NCBI GenBank assembly: GCA_016926805.1 | Contig: JAFGNV010000059.1 | Location: forward strand, 1 to 64,000 | Source: Anaerolineae bacterium | Lineage (GTDB): Bacteria > Chloroflexota > Anaerolineae > 4572-78 > J111 | Reading direction: 5' to 3' | Length of the DNA stretch: 64,000 bases | Shown here: in pieces, positions 52,817-61,091 of the stretch | How positions within the stretch are numbered: the stretch's first letter is position 1 | Layout: each line of letters begins with the position of its first letter | The notes under the pieces: generated by a model | What the model was told of the DNA's origin: nothing | The model's input: only the letters and a program-made list of their open reading frames with translations | Database searches by the model: none | Program-made: the position numbers and the translations under genes

Positions 52817-53887
52817 ATGAATCATGTCCCCATCAGAGTAGGCGTTGTTGGCGGTGGCGTCGGCCATCTTCATTTGCACGGTTACCAGGCTCTGGGCAAA
52901 GAGGTTGAAATTGTGGCCCTGTGCGACATCAACGAAGAACGCCTGACCGAGCTTGGCAACCAATTCAGCATTCCCCTGAGATATACCGATGCTGAGGCGC
53001 TTTTCACTTCCGGCGAAGTTCAGGCGGTCAGTATTTGTGTGCCCAACAACCTGCACGCGCCAACTGCCCTGGCCGCGCTTGAGGCTGGACTGCACGTGCT
53101 TTGCGAAAAACCCCTGGCCGAAAATGTGGCTTCGGCCCAAAAAATTGTCGAAGCCGCCGCCAAAGCTACGACCAAATTTATGATCTGTTTCAATCGTCGT
53201 TACCGGCGTGATGTGTGGTGGATAAAACAACTCCTGGCTAAAAACCGCTTGGGCAAGATTTACCAGATAAAAGCAGGCTGGCTGCGTGAAACAGGCATTC
53301 CCGGCGGCTGGTTTAGTAATAAAGACATGGCCGGAGGCGGCCCTTTAATCGACCTGGGCGTTCACATGCTCGATTCGGTGATGTGGCTGTTAGATTATCC
53401 CCCGCCTCTCACCGTGAGCGCCAGCGTCCAGGCCAATTTTGGCCCGTGCCACGCCAAAACGTGGCTTTCGCGTCGGCCACCTCAGGGCGCCTTTAATGTG
53501 GAAGACTCGGCCATTGCCTTCATTCGCCTGGCCGATAAGATGACCTTTACCCTGGAGACCAGTTGGGCTTCGCACGCCAGGCCAGGGTTAGACGACTTTT
53601 TTATCACCCTGATGGGCACCGAGGGCGCGGTTGAGCTATATGTGGCCAACTATGCTTCTGAAAACACCCTGACCTGGTATTTTGAAGAAGTTGGCGTGCC
53701 GGTGCTTACCCGGCCTGCGGTCAAGGGCGCGCGTTCCGACCACGATTATGCTGTTGCTGAGTTCATCAAATGCATTAAAGAGGATACCCCTCCCACCGCC
53801 ACTGCCGAACAGGGTTTGGTGATTATGAAAATCATCGAAGCCGTGTACCAGTCGGCGGAACAGGGCCGGGAAGTGCCTCTTACCTGA
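52817..53887 (+). CDS. Gfo/Idh/MocA family oxidoreductase
   Basis: NAD(P)-dependent sugar or cyclitol dehydrogenase-like enzyme of 356 residues. The Rossmann domain has VGVVGGGVGHLHLHGY with the dinucleotide-binding glycines. The family's EKP motif is in CEKPLAENV, and the catalytic-region DLGVHMLDSVMWLL follows in the substrate domain. CAGGAG precedes the ATG. It is 13 bases before the J-domain gene, in the same direction. Substrate unknown. Confidence 0.88.
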   Translation: MNHVPIRVGVVGGGVGHLHLHGYQALGKEVEIVALCDINEERLTELGNQFSIPLRYTDAEALFTSGEVQAVSICVPNNLHAPTALAALEAGLHVLCEKPLAENVASAQKIVEAAAKATTKFMICFNRRYRRDVWWIKQLLAKNRLGKIYQIKAGWLRETGIPGGWFSNKDMAGGGPLIDLGVHMLDSVMWLLDYPPPLTVSASVQANFGPCHAKTWLSRRPPQGAFNVEDSAIAFIRLADKMTFTLETSWASHARPGLDDFFITLMGTEGAVELYVANYASENTLTWYFEEVGVPVLTRPAVKGARSDHDYAVAEFIKCIKEDTPPTATAEQGLVIMKIIEAVYQSAEQGREVPLT

Positions 53888-53900
53888 CCTGGGCGAGATA

Positions 53901-54713
53901 ATGGCTGAACAAATCGACCGTCTGCGGGCCGAATTGGCCCAGGCTCACCACCAACTGATCGAGGCGGAAGCAGAATTGGCCGACCGGCTGGCCGAGGTAA
54001 ACGCCTTTGAGTTTGAATTCGAAGCCAGAGTTGGCTATTTGTATGACGCTCTGGCGGCATTGGAGAAAGAGATTCAGTGGTACACCGAACGCATCCAGAT
54101 TATCCGCAGCAAAGAGGTTTTTGGCCAGGCTCATATCCCGGTTGACACCCAGTACCGCCGCGCCTGGGAAACTCCGCCTGCCTCGGCTCCCACGCCACCG
54201 CCCAAACCACTCGATTCTGTCAGCGAGGCTGAGATCAAACGCCTGTATCGCCAACTGGCCCGCCGTTTTCATCCCGATCTGGCGGTAGATGAAACAGACC
54301 GGGCCCATCGTACGGCAAAAATGGCCGCGATTAACGATGCCTATGCGGCCCGCAGTCTGGTTGAACTCGTGGCTCTGGCCGAGGCGGCGGACACGGCTAT
54401 CCACACCGGACGCGCTCAATCGGCTCAAACCGAAGCCCAACTGGCGCAGGCCCTGCAAGCCGAGCTGGACCGCTGCCAGCGCCGTTTACGAGAAATTCAA
54501 CAAGAGTTACGCAACCTGCGTTATCGCCCCAGCGTCGAGCTTAGCATCGAGGTGAAACTGGCCCAGCGGCAGGGGCGTGATTTGCTGGCCGAAACAGCCG
54601 CCGACGTGGAACGCAAAATTGCCCGCAAAACAGTGGAGCGAGATATGCTCAAAGCTCAATTTGACCAGTTGGGGCCGGATCAGGGATTTATTCGGATTGA
54701 CCGTCAACAGTGA
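53901..54713 (+). CDS. J-domain protein with flanking coiled coils
   Basis: 270 residues. A coiled-coil region (about 1-70) precedes a central J domain (about 108-165) with the HPD motif in RRFHPDLAVDE. A second charged coiled coil follows (about 180-260). There are no Gly/Phe-rich or zinc-finger regions, so it is a class C-type co-chaperone that may bring DnaK to a specific client. It starts 13 bases after the oxidoreductase and converges with the small gene at 54723. Confidence 0.75.
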   Translation: MAEQIDRLRAELAQAHHQLIEAEAELADRLAEVNAFEFEFEARVGYLYDALAALEKEIQWYTERIQIIRSKEVFGQAHIPVDTQYRRAWETPPASAPTPPPKPLDSVSEAEIKRLYRQLARRFHPDLAVDETDRAHRTAKMAAINDAYAARSLVELVALAEAADTAIHTGRAQSAQTEAQLAQALQAELDRCQRRLREIQQELRNLRYRPSVELSIEVKLAQRQGRDLLAETAADVERKIARKTVERDMLKAQFDQLGPDQGFIRIDRQQ

Positions 54714-54722
54714 AAGGAAAAT

Positions 54723-55070
54723 TTACAACGCAGAGAAATAGACAATTATCCCGATGACGCCTATTACTGCCAGGCTGAACACAAACCACCGCCAATTGAC
54801 CGATTGCCATTTGGCGTCCAGCTTCTCTTCAGCCTCATCAATCTCGGTGAGTGGGACAAACATCTCGCCGGGATGGTCGGGCACCCACTGTTTGCCGTCG
54901 TGGCGATACCATCGCCCGCTTTCGTGGCCAAACATCCAGTAGTAACCATCTTCGGCCAGATCAATCATCTCCACCAGATGTTTCTCAAGAGTCTCCTCGT
55001 CAATCTCATTCCGGGCGAGTTGTTTTTTGAGTTCTCCAACTGATTTTTCAACTTCGGCAAAATTGATCAT
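54723..55070 (-). CDS. Small tail-anchored membrane protein
   Basis: 115 residues: an acidic helical N-terminal part, a central WMFGHESGRWYRHDGKQWVPDHP segment resembling short WxxGx motifs, and one C-terminal membrane helix (about 95-113), suggesting tail anchoring with a cytoplasmic head. Its start codon lies 3 bases after the PP2C stop, so the two are co-transcribed and probably linked in function. No known family recognised. Confidence 0.5.
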   Translation of the reverse strand: MINFAEVEKSVGELKKQLARNEIDEETLEKHLVEMIDLAEDGYYWMFGHESGRWYRHDGKQWVPDHPGEMFVPLTEIDEAEEKLDAKWQSVNWRWFVFSLAVIGVIGIIVYFSAL

Positions 55071-55073
55071 AAT

Positions 55074-55988
55074 TTAATCTTTGACCACGTAGAATTTTCC
55101 TTCGGGTAAGGTGTGAGGTTTGGGACGTACTTCAAGAAAGGGTAGGGTGTCGTCGGCAGCGGCAGGCGGGCGAGCGGCTTCAACCTCGGGGAGACAGTTA
55201 TCGGCTGGAGATTCCTCATCACATACTCTGATGACGATCGTGGTGATATTATCGGGGCCGCCAGCGGCGTTAGCCATATCAACCAACTGTCGGGTCGCCT
55301 CGCGCGGTGATACCGGCGACCGCAGGATTTCTTTTATCGCCTCGTCGCCCACCGGTCCCCACAGGCCATCGCTGCATAAAATAATGGTATCGCCCAGTTG
55401 GAGCTTGTCGGTAAAAACGTGAATCTCCAAATCGTCCCCCTGCCCTAACGCCTGGTAGAGCACATTTTGACGAGGGTGGTTCAGGGCTTCTTCTTCGGTT
55501 ATTTTGCCCATCTCGCGCAGCCGAAAAACCAGGGAATGGTCCCGGCTGATGAGATTCAACTCGTTGTTACGGAGCAGGTATGCCCGCGAGTCGCCGATGT
55601 TCATTACCACCAACACGCTATTGTAAAGCGTCGCCGCGACCACCGTGGTCCCGCCGCCTTCGGTTGCATGGAGCACCTGATCATTGGCTTTTTCAATGGC
55701 CGCAGTCATAGCCTTGATAATGGCGTCTGCCGGATTGACCCTATCCAAAGAATCAACCGAGGCGTAATACTCCTGGTGAGTCGTTTCGATAGTCACGGCA
55801 GAAGCAACTTCACCCTTTTGATGCCCGCCCATTCCGTCGGCCAGCACAAAGAAGTATCCCTTTTGAGCCAACGTATCGGCGTCGACATCCACGGGAAGTT
55901 TGAGGGCATCTTCATTGTGACTACGTAGCAAGCCTGTATCGGTCAGTCCGGCATGGTGGAAATATAAATCCGGCTTTGCGGAACTCAT
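55074..55988 (-). CDS. PP2C-type protein Ser/Thr phosphatase
   Basis: 304 residues with all main PPM motifs: RSHNEDAL, LADGMGGHQKGEVAS, NIGDSRAYLLRNNEL, ILCSDGLWG and GGPDNITTIVI; the Asp residues bind the two metal ions. It dephosphorylates Ser/Thr in bacterial signalling. No partner kinase adjoins it; the only kinase-like gene nearby is the pseudokinase at 47875. The C-terminal tail (about 255-304) is acidic and unstructured. The small membrane protein gene follows in the same transcript. Confidence 0.9.
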   Translation of the reverse strand: MSSAKPDLYFHHAGLTDTGLLRSHNEDALKLPVDVDADTLAQKGYFFVLADGMGGHQKGEVASAVTIETTHQEYYASVDSLDRVNPADAIIKAMTAAIEKANDQVLHATEGGGTTVVAATLYNSVLVVMNIGDSRAYLLRNNELNLISRDHSLVFRLREMGKITEEEALNHPRQNVLYQALGQGDDLEIHVFTDKLQLGDTIILCSDGLWGPVGDEAIKEILRSPVSPREATRQLVDMANAAGGPDNITTIVIRVCDEESPADNCLPEVEAARPPAAADDTLPFLEVRPKPHTLPEGKFYVVKD

Positions 55989-56101
55989 GTTGTGTGTTGT
56001 CCTATGTAGAAGTATTGATGATTGCTTTAAGGATTAGACCAAATCATCTTAATTTTTACACAGACCGCCAACAAGGTCAATAGCCCAAAGCAACCAGTAC
56101 T

Positions 56102-56131
56102 ATTATAGTCTGGGTTGGGACAAACTTCCAA
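56102..56131 (-). promoter_or_regulatory. Candidate promoter of the PP2C gene
   Basis: On the minus strand, TTGGAA (56131-56126) and TATAAT (56107-56102) are 18 bases apart, 115 bases upstream of the PP2C start. Confidence 0.55.
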
Positions 56132-56229
56132 ACAGATATATGAATGTCGACCTGGGCAATAGGGTCGATAAATTACTCATTTGGTAATGCAGGGACATTC
56201 AAATAACGTTCCTATATCGCTGGTTTTGG

Positions 56230-56259
56230 TTGTCAAAACTCATCAGGTTCGTCTATAAT
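56230..56259 (+). promoter_or_regulatory. Candidate promoter of the acidic unknown gene
   Basis: TTGTCA (56230-56235) and TATAAT (56254-56259) are 18 bases apart, giving a leader of about 100 bases to the ATG at 56365. Confidence 0.65.
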
Positions 56260-56364
56260 ACATCCAGACCAGAAAATATCCCTATCTGCCAAACTCCCCC
56301 GGCGTTTTTGTTACGTTACCAACGGGTGATTAAAAATATGTTGTTCAGCCAAAGGAGAATTTTA

Positions 56365-57192
56365 ATGAGTGACAACTTTAACTCATTGCCTTTACCCCGT
56401 CGCACGGCCAAATATGTTACCGACCCAGACAAAATGAGCGAAGCAGGGATTCGGGGGATGGTGTGCAACCCCGTTTATGTGGGTGTGCCGCCTTACGAAC
56501 GGGTTGTTTCCGATGAGGTATGGATTCGAACCGCAGCCCAAATAATTAAGGAGGAAGGTGCCGAGCAGTTTTTGGTAAATATGCTCTATATGCTGCGCAA
56601 CAGTATGGTTGACGTAGTTCCCGACGAAGCTATCCCTTCCGACTATGATGGCCCCTGGCCCGATGGGGAAGAAGACGAAGCCAGAGATGAGGATGAAGAT
56701 GAAGATTTTTCGTTAATGTCTGAGTCTTCGCCTGCCTCGCCAACTCCCTGGCATTATCCCCTGGAAGGACTTGTCTTTTGCTCCCACGATGATTCACCGA
56801 TGATTCTTCTGGATGGCGATTTTACCTGCGTATCAGAATACCTGCACCAACATCTGGGCGACGCTTATGTGACGGATCTCATCACCGAGCCGGTGTTGAC
56901 CCTGATCTTCAACAACGGGCACACGCTTCCCCTGCTGTGCCCCGACTGCGGCCAATCTTTGCATGCCGATGATAATAACGAACTTTTGGACACCCTCAAC
57001 GGACTTACTATTATCAATGCAATCTGGGACCACGATGTTGAAGAATTAGTGCTTGAATTTGGCTCTTTAACAGATCCCGAAAGTCATGAGGAGCCACCGG
57101 AAACGCTGTTTATTCATCTCAATTCAGTCCGCAAGATGACCTGCCCCCATCAGGTCTGGCCTGACAACGAGCAAGACCTTCAACAAGAGTAG
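56365..57192 (+). CDS. Unknown acidic protein with single CxxC motif
   Basis: 275 residues, no family recognised. The N-terminal half has RTAKYVTDPDKMSEAGIRGMVCNPVYVGVPPYERVVSDEVW. A very acidic linker (about 95-125; GEEDEARDEDEDEDF) divides it from a C-terminal part with CSHDDSPMILLDG and LCPDCGQ. The cysteines CPDC and CPHQ may bind a metal. No signal peptide or membrane helix. AAAGGAG precedes the ATG at 56365; the longer frame upstream has no signal. It is co-directional with the lipid-synthesis gene 8 bases on. Confidence 0.55.
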   Translation: MSDNFNSLPLPRRTAKYVTDPDKMSEAGIRGMVCNPVYVGVPPYERVVSDEVWIRTAAQIIKEEGAEQFLVNMLYMLRNSMVDVVPDEAIPSDYDGPWPDGEEDEARDEDEDEDFSLMSESSPASPTPWHYPLEGLVFCSHDDSPMILLDGDFTCVSEYLHQHLGDAYVTDLITEPVLTLIFNNGHTLPLLCPDCGQSLHADDNNELLDTLNGLTIINAIWDHDVEELVLEFGSLTDPESHEEPPETLFIHLNSVRKMTCPHQVWPDNEQDLQQE

Positions 57193-57200
57193 GGTATTTG

Positions 57201-57944
57201 ATGATGACCGAGTCGACGTCTTCCATCACCTGGCCGCAACGTGTCTTTGGTTGGCTGGTTCACCTGTTTACGGCAAGCGGTGCGGTGTTTGGTCTGGCGG
57301 CGGTGTATGCCCTTCACCAGGAGAAGTTCATCCTCGCTTTCTGGTTTATGGGTTTTGCCATCCTTGTCGATTCGGCAGATGGCGTACTGGCCCGACTGGC
57401 TCAGGTAGAAGTAACCGCTCCTCAAATTGATGGCGCCCTCATGGATAATTTGCTGGATTATTTCAATTACGTAATGGTTCCGGCTTTCTTTTTGTTGGTC
57501 AGCGACCTTCTTCCGGCAAATTACTGGGCGTTTGTTGGCGCTGGGGCCATCGTTTTGGCCTCGGCCTTTCAATTCAGCCAAACCCAGGCCAAAACAGAGG
57601 ACCACTTTTTTACCGGCTTCCCCAGTTATTGGAACATTGTGGTATTCTACTTGTTCCTCTGGCAACTCTCACCTGGGGTCAACCTGGCGATTATCATCTT
57701 GTTGGCAATCATGGTCTTTGTGCCCATCAAGTATGCCTATCCTTCACGCCCCGATTACCTGTTCCGGAGTCACTGGCCAAGAGTCGCTTTTGTACTGGCC
57801 TCCATCCTTTGGGGCGTCGCCGCGGCAGGTTTGCTGTGGCTCTATCCGGTCACCAGTCGATTTTGGATAGCCTACTCCGTTGGGTATTGTGTATTTTATG
57901 CGCTTTTCGGCATCTACCGGACACTTGTCCCATTAAAGCTGTAA
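57201..57944 (+). CDS. CDP-alcohol phosphatidyltransferase, phosphatidylcholine synthase-like
   Basis: Membrane enzyme of 247 residues with about eight hydrophobic segments. The CDP-alcohol motif D-x2-D-G-x2-A-R ... G-x3-D-x3-D is spread over DSADGVLARLAQVE and DGALMDNLLDYFNYVMVP. The opening GWLVHLFTASGAVFGLAA and the segment KTEDHFFTGFPSYWNIVVFYLF resemble phosphatidylcholine synthase (Pcs, CDP-DAG plus choline). The start at 57201 or 57204 has AGGG upstream. An alpha/beta hydrolase gene follows 21 bases on. The closest alternative is another CDP-DAG transferase such as CdsA-linked PgsA. Confidence 0.75.
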   Translation: MMTESTSSITWPQRVFGWLVHLFTASGAVFGLAAVYALHQEKFILAFWFMGFAILVDSADGVLARLAQVEVTAPQIDGALMDNLLDYFNYVMVPAFFLLVSDLLPANYWAFVGAGAIVLASAFQFSQTQAKTEDHFFTGFPSYWNIVVFYLFLWQLSPGVNLAIIILLAIMVFVPIKYAYPSRPDYLFRSHWPRVAFVLASILWGVAAAGLLWLYPVTSRFWIAYSVGYCVFYALFGIYRTLVPLKL

Positions 57945-57965
57945 AAATTTCTAAGGAGGCATTCT

Positions 57966-58847
57966 ATGTTACAAAATGAGGAAGCGGTTGGTACCAACCG
58001 GATTGCCGTGGCGGTGGTGCACGGTATTGGCAAACAAAACCCGAATTTTGCTGATGAGTTGATGGCCAAGCTCACTGAAAAGTTTGCCAACCAGTTGTCT
58101 GGTAAAATTCTCAATCCCCACACCCAGCTAGTGATAGAGCCGATCCATTGGGCGCCGGTCATGCAAGACTTGGAGGATCTACTCTGGAAACGGCTGAGCC
58201 GGGGCAGTGTTCTTGACTTTATTAAGTTGCGTCAATTTATGGTGGAATTTGGGGCCGACGCCCTGGCTTACCAACCCCTCCCCCGCGAACGAGCCGTTTA
58301 CGAGGCGGTTCACGGTGTAGTGGCCCGTGGCTTCAGAAACCTGGCCGATAAGGTTGGGCCAAACGCGCCGCTGTGTGTCATCGCTCACAGCTTGGGCACT
58401 GTGATTGCCAGTAATTATTTGTATGACCTGCAAAAGGGGTACGATTTTTTGCCGGAATCAGTGCAAATGCATCACCAGCAAACCCCCCTTGAAATGGGCG
58501 AAACGCTGGCCTTTTTTTACACGCTTGGTAGTCCCATTGCCCTTTGGTCTTTGCGCTACTCAGACTTTGGCAGGCCCATCAGTGTGCCTTCACCACATCT
58601 GGCCAAGTATCACCCGGATCTTAATGGCGAGTGGGTTAACTTTTACGATGCCGACGACGTGATTGGGTTTCCTCTGCGCACGTTAAACGACGAGTACCGA
58701 AAAGTTGTCAAAAAGGATGTAGAAGTCAATGTCGGGTCGTTCCTGACCAGTTGGTCGCCTCTCTCTCATTTAGAGTACTGGACCGACGACGACGTGCTCG
58801 ACCCCATTGCTAAAATCCTGGCCCGCGCCTGGAAGAAGATCAACTAA
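57966..58847 (+). CDS. Alpha/beta hydrolase-like protein
   Basis: 293 residues, cytoplasmic. The nucleophile elbow is AHSLGTV (Ser within GHSLG-like context, about residue 141), and the oxyanion-side motif is VVHGIGKQN near the start. A possible acid is in DADDVIGFPL and the His in LSHLEYW, as in lipase/esterase-like hydrolases. The substrate is unknown; the neighbouring phospholipid synthase suggests a lipid ester, which is inference. AAGGAGG gives a strong ribosome binding site. Confidence 0.7.
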   Translation: MLQNEEAVGTNRIAVAVVHGIGKQNPNFADELMAKLTEKFANQLSGKILNPHTQLVIEPIHWAPVMQDLEDLLWKRLSRGSVLDFIKLRQFMVEFGADALAYQPLPRERAVYEAVHGVVARGFRNLADKVGPNAPLCVIAHSLGTVIASNYLYDLQKGYDFLPESVQMHHQQTPLEMGETLAFFYTLGSPIALWSLRYSDFGRPISVPSPHLAKYHPDLNGEWVNFYDADDVIGFPLRTLNDEYRKVVKKDVEVNVGSFLTSWSPLSHLEYWTDDDVLDPIAKILARAWKKIN

Positions 58848-58851
58848 CATC

Positions 58852-58996
58852 TTAGGACTTACGCAGTTGGTGGTTTATATGTCATTTCGAGCGACGAAAG
58901 GAGCGAGAAATCCCTAAATAGGTGTCTTGCAAGCGGCCTTTTCATGGATTTCTCGTCGCAAGCTCCTCGAAATGACATGAACTGCGTAAGTCCTAA
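58852..58996. repeat. 145-bp MITE-like element
   Basis: Perfect 17-bp terminal inverted repeats TTAGGACTTACGCAGTT (58852-58868) and AACTGCGTAAGTCCTAA (58980-58996), with second arms ATGTCATTTCGAG (58879-58891) / CTCGAAATGACAT (58966-58978). The core is non-coding. A truncated relative is at 1-56. No target duplication is clear. Confidence 0.8.
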
Positions 58997-58999
58997 TCT

Positions 59000-59377
59000 T
59001 TAGATTAGTGGCGGCATAGGGTGAAATCCATGCCGTTCTAACCAGGCCCAATCGGGGCCGGGCCAGCCGACCTGTTCAAAATCCACCCGGCCCTGCCGGT
59101 CGAAGCGGATGCCTTCCGCTTCCAATATCTGCCGTTGTACGGCGCTGCCGTGGCCGCTGCTGCGCGGGCTAACCTTGCCCTGGCGATTGATGACCCGTTG
59201 CCAGGGCACGTCTGTGTCATAAGGCAGGGCCGCCATAGCATAACCGACCATTCGCGCCGTACACCCCCCTACAATGGCCGCCACCTGACCATACGTGGCC
59301 ACCTGTCCCGGTGGAATCTGGCGCACCACAGCGTAAATTTGTTCGTAGATTGGAGTGTTTTTTAGCAAAGGTCTCAT
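59000..59377 (-). CDS. Alkyltransferase-like (Atl) DNA-repair protein
   Basis: 125 residues with the MGMT C-terminal DNA-binding fold (YEQIYAVVRQIPPGQVATYGQVA, then ARMVGYAMAALP). The active-site PCHR of MGMT is replaced by PWQR (W59), the hallmark of Atl proteins that bind O6-alkylguanine and recruit nucleotide excision repair instead of transferring the alkyl group. Its ATG overlaps the decarboxylase stop codon, so the two genes are coupled. The C-terminal tail after about 95 (GWPGPDWAWLERHGFHPMPP) is longer than in many homologues. Confidence 0.88.
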   Translation of the reverse strand: MRPLLKNTPIYEQIYAVVRQIPPGQVATYGQVAAIVGGCTARMVGYAMAALPYDTDVPWQRVINRQGKVSPRSSGHGSAVQRQILEAEGIRFDRQGRVDFEQVGWPGPDWAWLERHGFHPMPPLI

Positions 59378-60816
59378 TCTTCCAACTCTCTTACTTTCTC
59401 TTGTAGCACCTCAATAACCCGGTCAACCTCATCCAGGTGAGAACGAAAACACAGCACGGCCAGGCGCAGGGTGAATTTGCCGTTGAGCATGGTTGAAGAG
59501 ATGAAAACCCGGCCGTCATACTGAACGGCCTGGGCCAGCTTTTGGTTGAAGGCATTAACATCGCCCCGTTTGGGAACATAGCGGTAGGTGGCAACGGACA
59601 GGTCGGGGTAAGGTCCAACCTCAAAACCAGCGATCGTCTGAATCTTCTTGTGAAAATAACGGGCCAGGAGAATTTTTTCTTCCAGAGCTGCCCGAAACGG
59701 AGCGACCCCGGCCAGCTTCAGCGCCAGCCACAGCCGCAGGCCCCGGAAATGCCTGGTCAATTCCGGGGAGAGATCGGCGGGCGAGAGTTCGGTTTGGGCC
59801 ATCTCGGCGTCTTGCAAGTAGGGCACGTTGTGGTAATAATGCGCCTCAAGAAGCTGACGTCCCTCCCTGACCAACACCGCGCCGGTACCGTAGGGTAAAA
59901 ACAACCCCTTGTGAGGATCAATAACCAACGAATTGGCTTGATCAAGGCCGTGCAGGACCTTTCGTCCTTCCGCGCATAACACAAAAATTCCCCCGTAAGC
60001 GCCGTCGGTGTGAAGCCACAGTTGGTGGGTGCGAACCAGGTCGGCCACATCTACCAGGGGATCAACCGCGCCCACGTCGGTGGTACCGGCGGAGGCAATA
60101 ATGAGCCAGGGGTTCAGCCCTGCTTTTTTATCGTTCAAAATACTTTCTTCCAGGGCCTCGGCCCGCATCCGATAACGATCATCCAGCGGAATATACCGTT
60201 TGACGCACTCTCTCAGACCGGCAATACGTAAGGCCTTATCCACCGAGTGATGGGTCTGCCTGGACAAATACACTACCGATCGTTCCACATCTCTGGCTCG
60301 CACGTTGTGCGCTTCTCTGGCGGTGACAATTCCGGCCAGATTAGCAATACTTCCCCCCGAAGTCAGGTTGCCGGTGGCACTCTCGGGATAGCCAACCTCA
60401 CTGGCCAGCCACTTCAGCACCATTTGTTCCATCCGTACCGCACCGGGCGAGGCATAATATAACCCGGCATAACGATTGGAGATGGCGGCCAGATAATCGC
60501 CCAGGGCCGCAACATATAACCCTCCACCGGGAATGTAGCCAAACGCACCGGGCGAAGCCGGATTGATGCCTGGTCGATCCACATTATGCGCCAACAAATC
60601 TAACGCCGTGTCCAGGTCAATCGGATTATCCGAAATGGGTGAGCCGTATAGGCCCACGCCTTCATCCTCGGTGGGCAGGTAAGCCGGACGTTGGGCCAGG
60701 TTCATCAAAAAACTTTCGCCATATAGCCTGACCTTATCCAATAAGGCCGCACGTTCGGCGGCCTCGGGTTCCAAAGCGCGGGTTTGCGCTTGAAGCTTTC
60801 TAATTTTGGCATGCAT
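59374..60816 (-). CDS. PLP-dependent group II decarboxylase
   Basis: 480 residues. The PLP-binding Lys is in SLVIDPHKGLFLPYGTG (about residue 296). The substrate-region TGNLTSGGSIANLAG and QTHHSVDKAL match the aromatic-amino-acid/glutamate decarboxylase family. It has a group II layout with a small C-terminal domain. Substrate (aromatic amino acid, Glu or other) is not decided by eye. GAGGAAAG precedes the ATG. It overlaps the Atl gene by ATGA. The functional link between an amine-forming enzyme and alkyl-lesion repair is unexplained. Confidence 0.87.
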   Translation of the reverse strand: MHAKIRKLQAQTRALEPEAAERAALLDKVRLYGESFLMNLAQRPAYLPTEDEGVGLYGSPISDNPIDLDTALDLLAHNVDRPGINPASPGAFGYIPGGGLYVAALGDYLAAISNRYAGLYYASPGAVRMEQMVLKWLASEVGYPESATGNLTSGGSIANLAGIVTAREAHNVRARDVERSVVYLSRQTHHSVDKALRIAGLRECVKRYIPLDDRYRMRAEALEESILNDKKAGLNPWLIIASAGTTDVGAVDPLVDVADLVRTHQLWLHTDGAYGGIFVLCAEGRKVLHGLDQANSLVIDPHKGLFLPYGTGAVLVREGRQLLEAHYYHNVPYLQDAEMAQTELSPADLSPELTRHFRGLRLWLALKLAGVAPFRAALEEKILLARYFHKKIQTIAGFEVGPYPDLSVATYRYVPKRGDVNAFNQKLAQAVQYDGRVFISSTMLNGKFTLRLAVLCFRSHLDEVDRVIEVLQEKVRELEE

Positions 60817-60977
60817 TTCTTTCCTCTATATTCCTGGGATTATCATTGGCAGGTTTCTGGCCTGACTTCTGATGTCCTCGCATTATACCTGGCGGAGCAT
60901 CTTGGGCAAAACCACACAGCATTGGCGCTCACTTCTCACCTGCTTAGCCAAAAGACTATCGGCGCTAGTCCAGAATA

Positions 60978-60986
60978 TGGTATAAT
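60978..60986 (+). promoter_or_regulatory. Extended -10 promoter of the PpsR-like gene
   Basis: TGGTATAAT (60978-60986) is a full extended -10 (TGn-TATAAT) with no good -35 element. The start codon lies about 105 bases downstream. Confidence 0.6.
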
Positions 60987-61091
60987 TGACAAGGGGGATG
61001 GTATCACCTCCGGACAAGTTTTCCTCTCGAAAAAGTATGGTTTCTTGTGAACGGCTATCGCTTGAGCAGTTACCGTTTTGGGAGAAAGGGA

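Noticed and set aside
56440-56500. 'NPVYVG' in the acidic protein as a serine recombinase motif
   Set aside because: Only a short resemblance to the recombinase C-terminal domain; no catalytic Ser domain is present.
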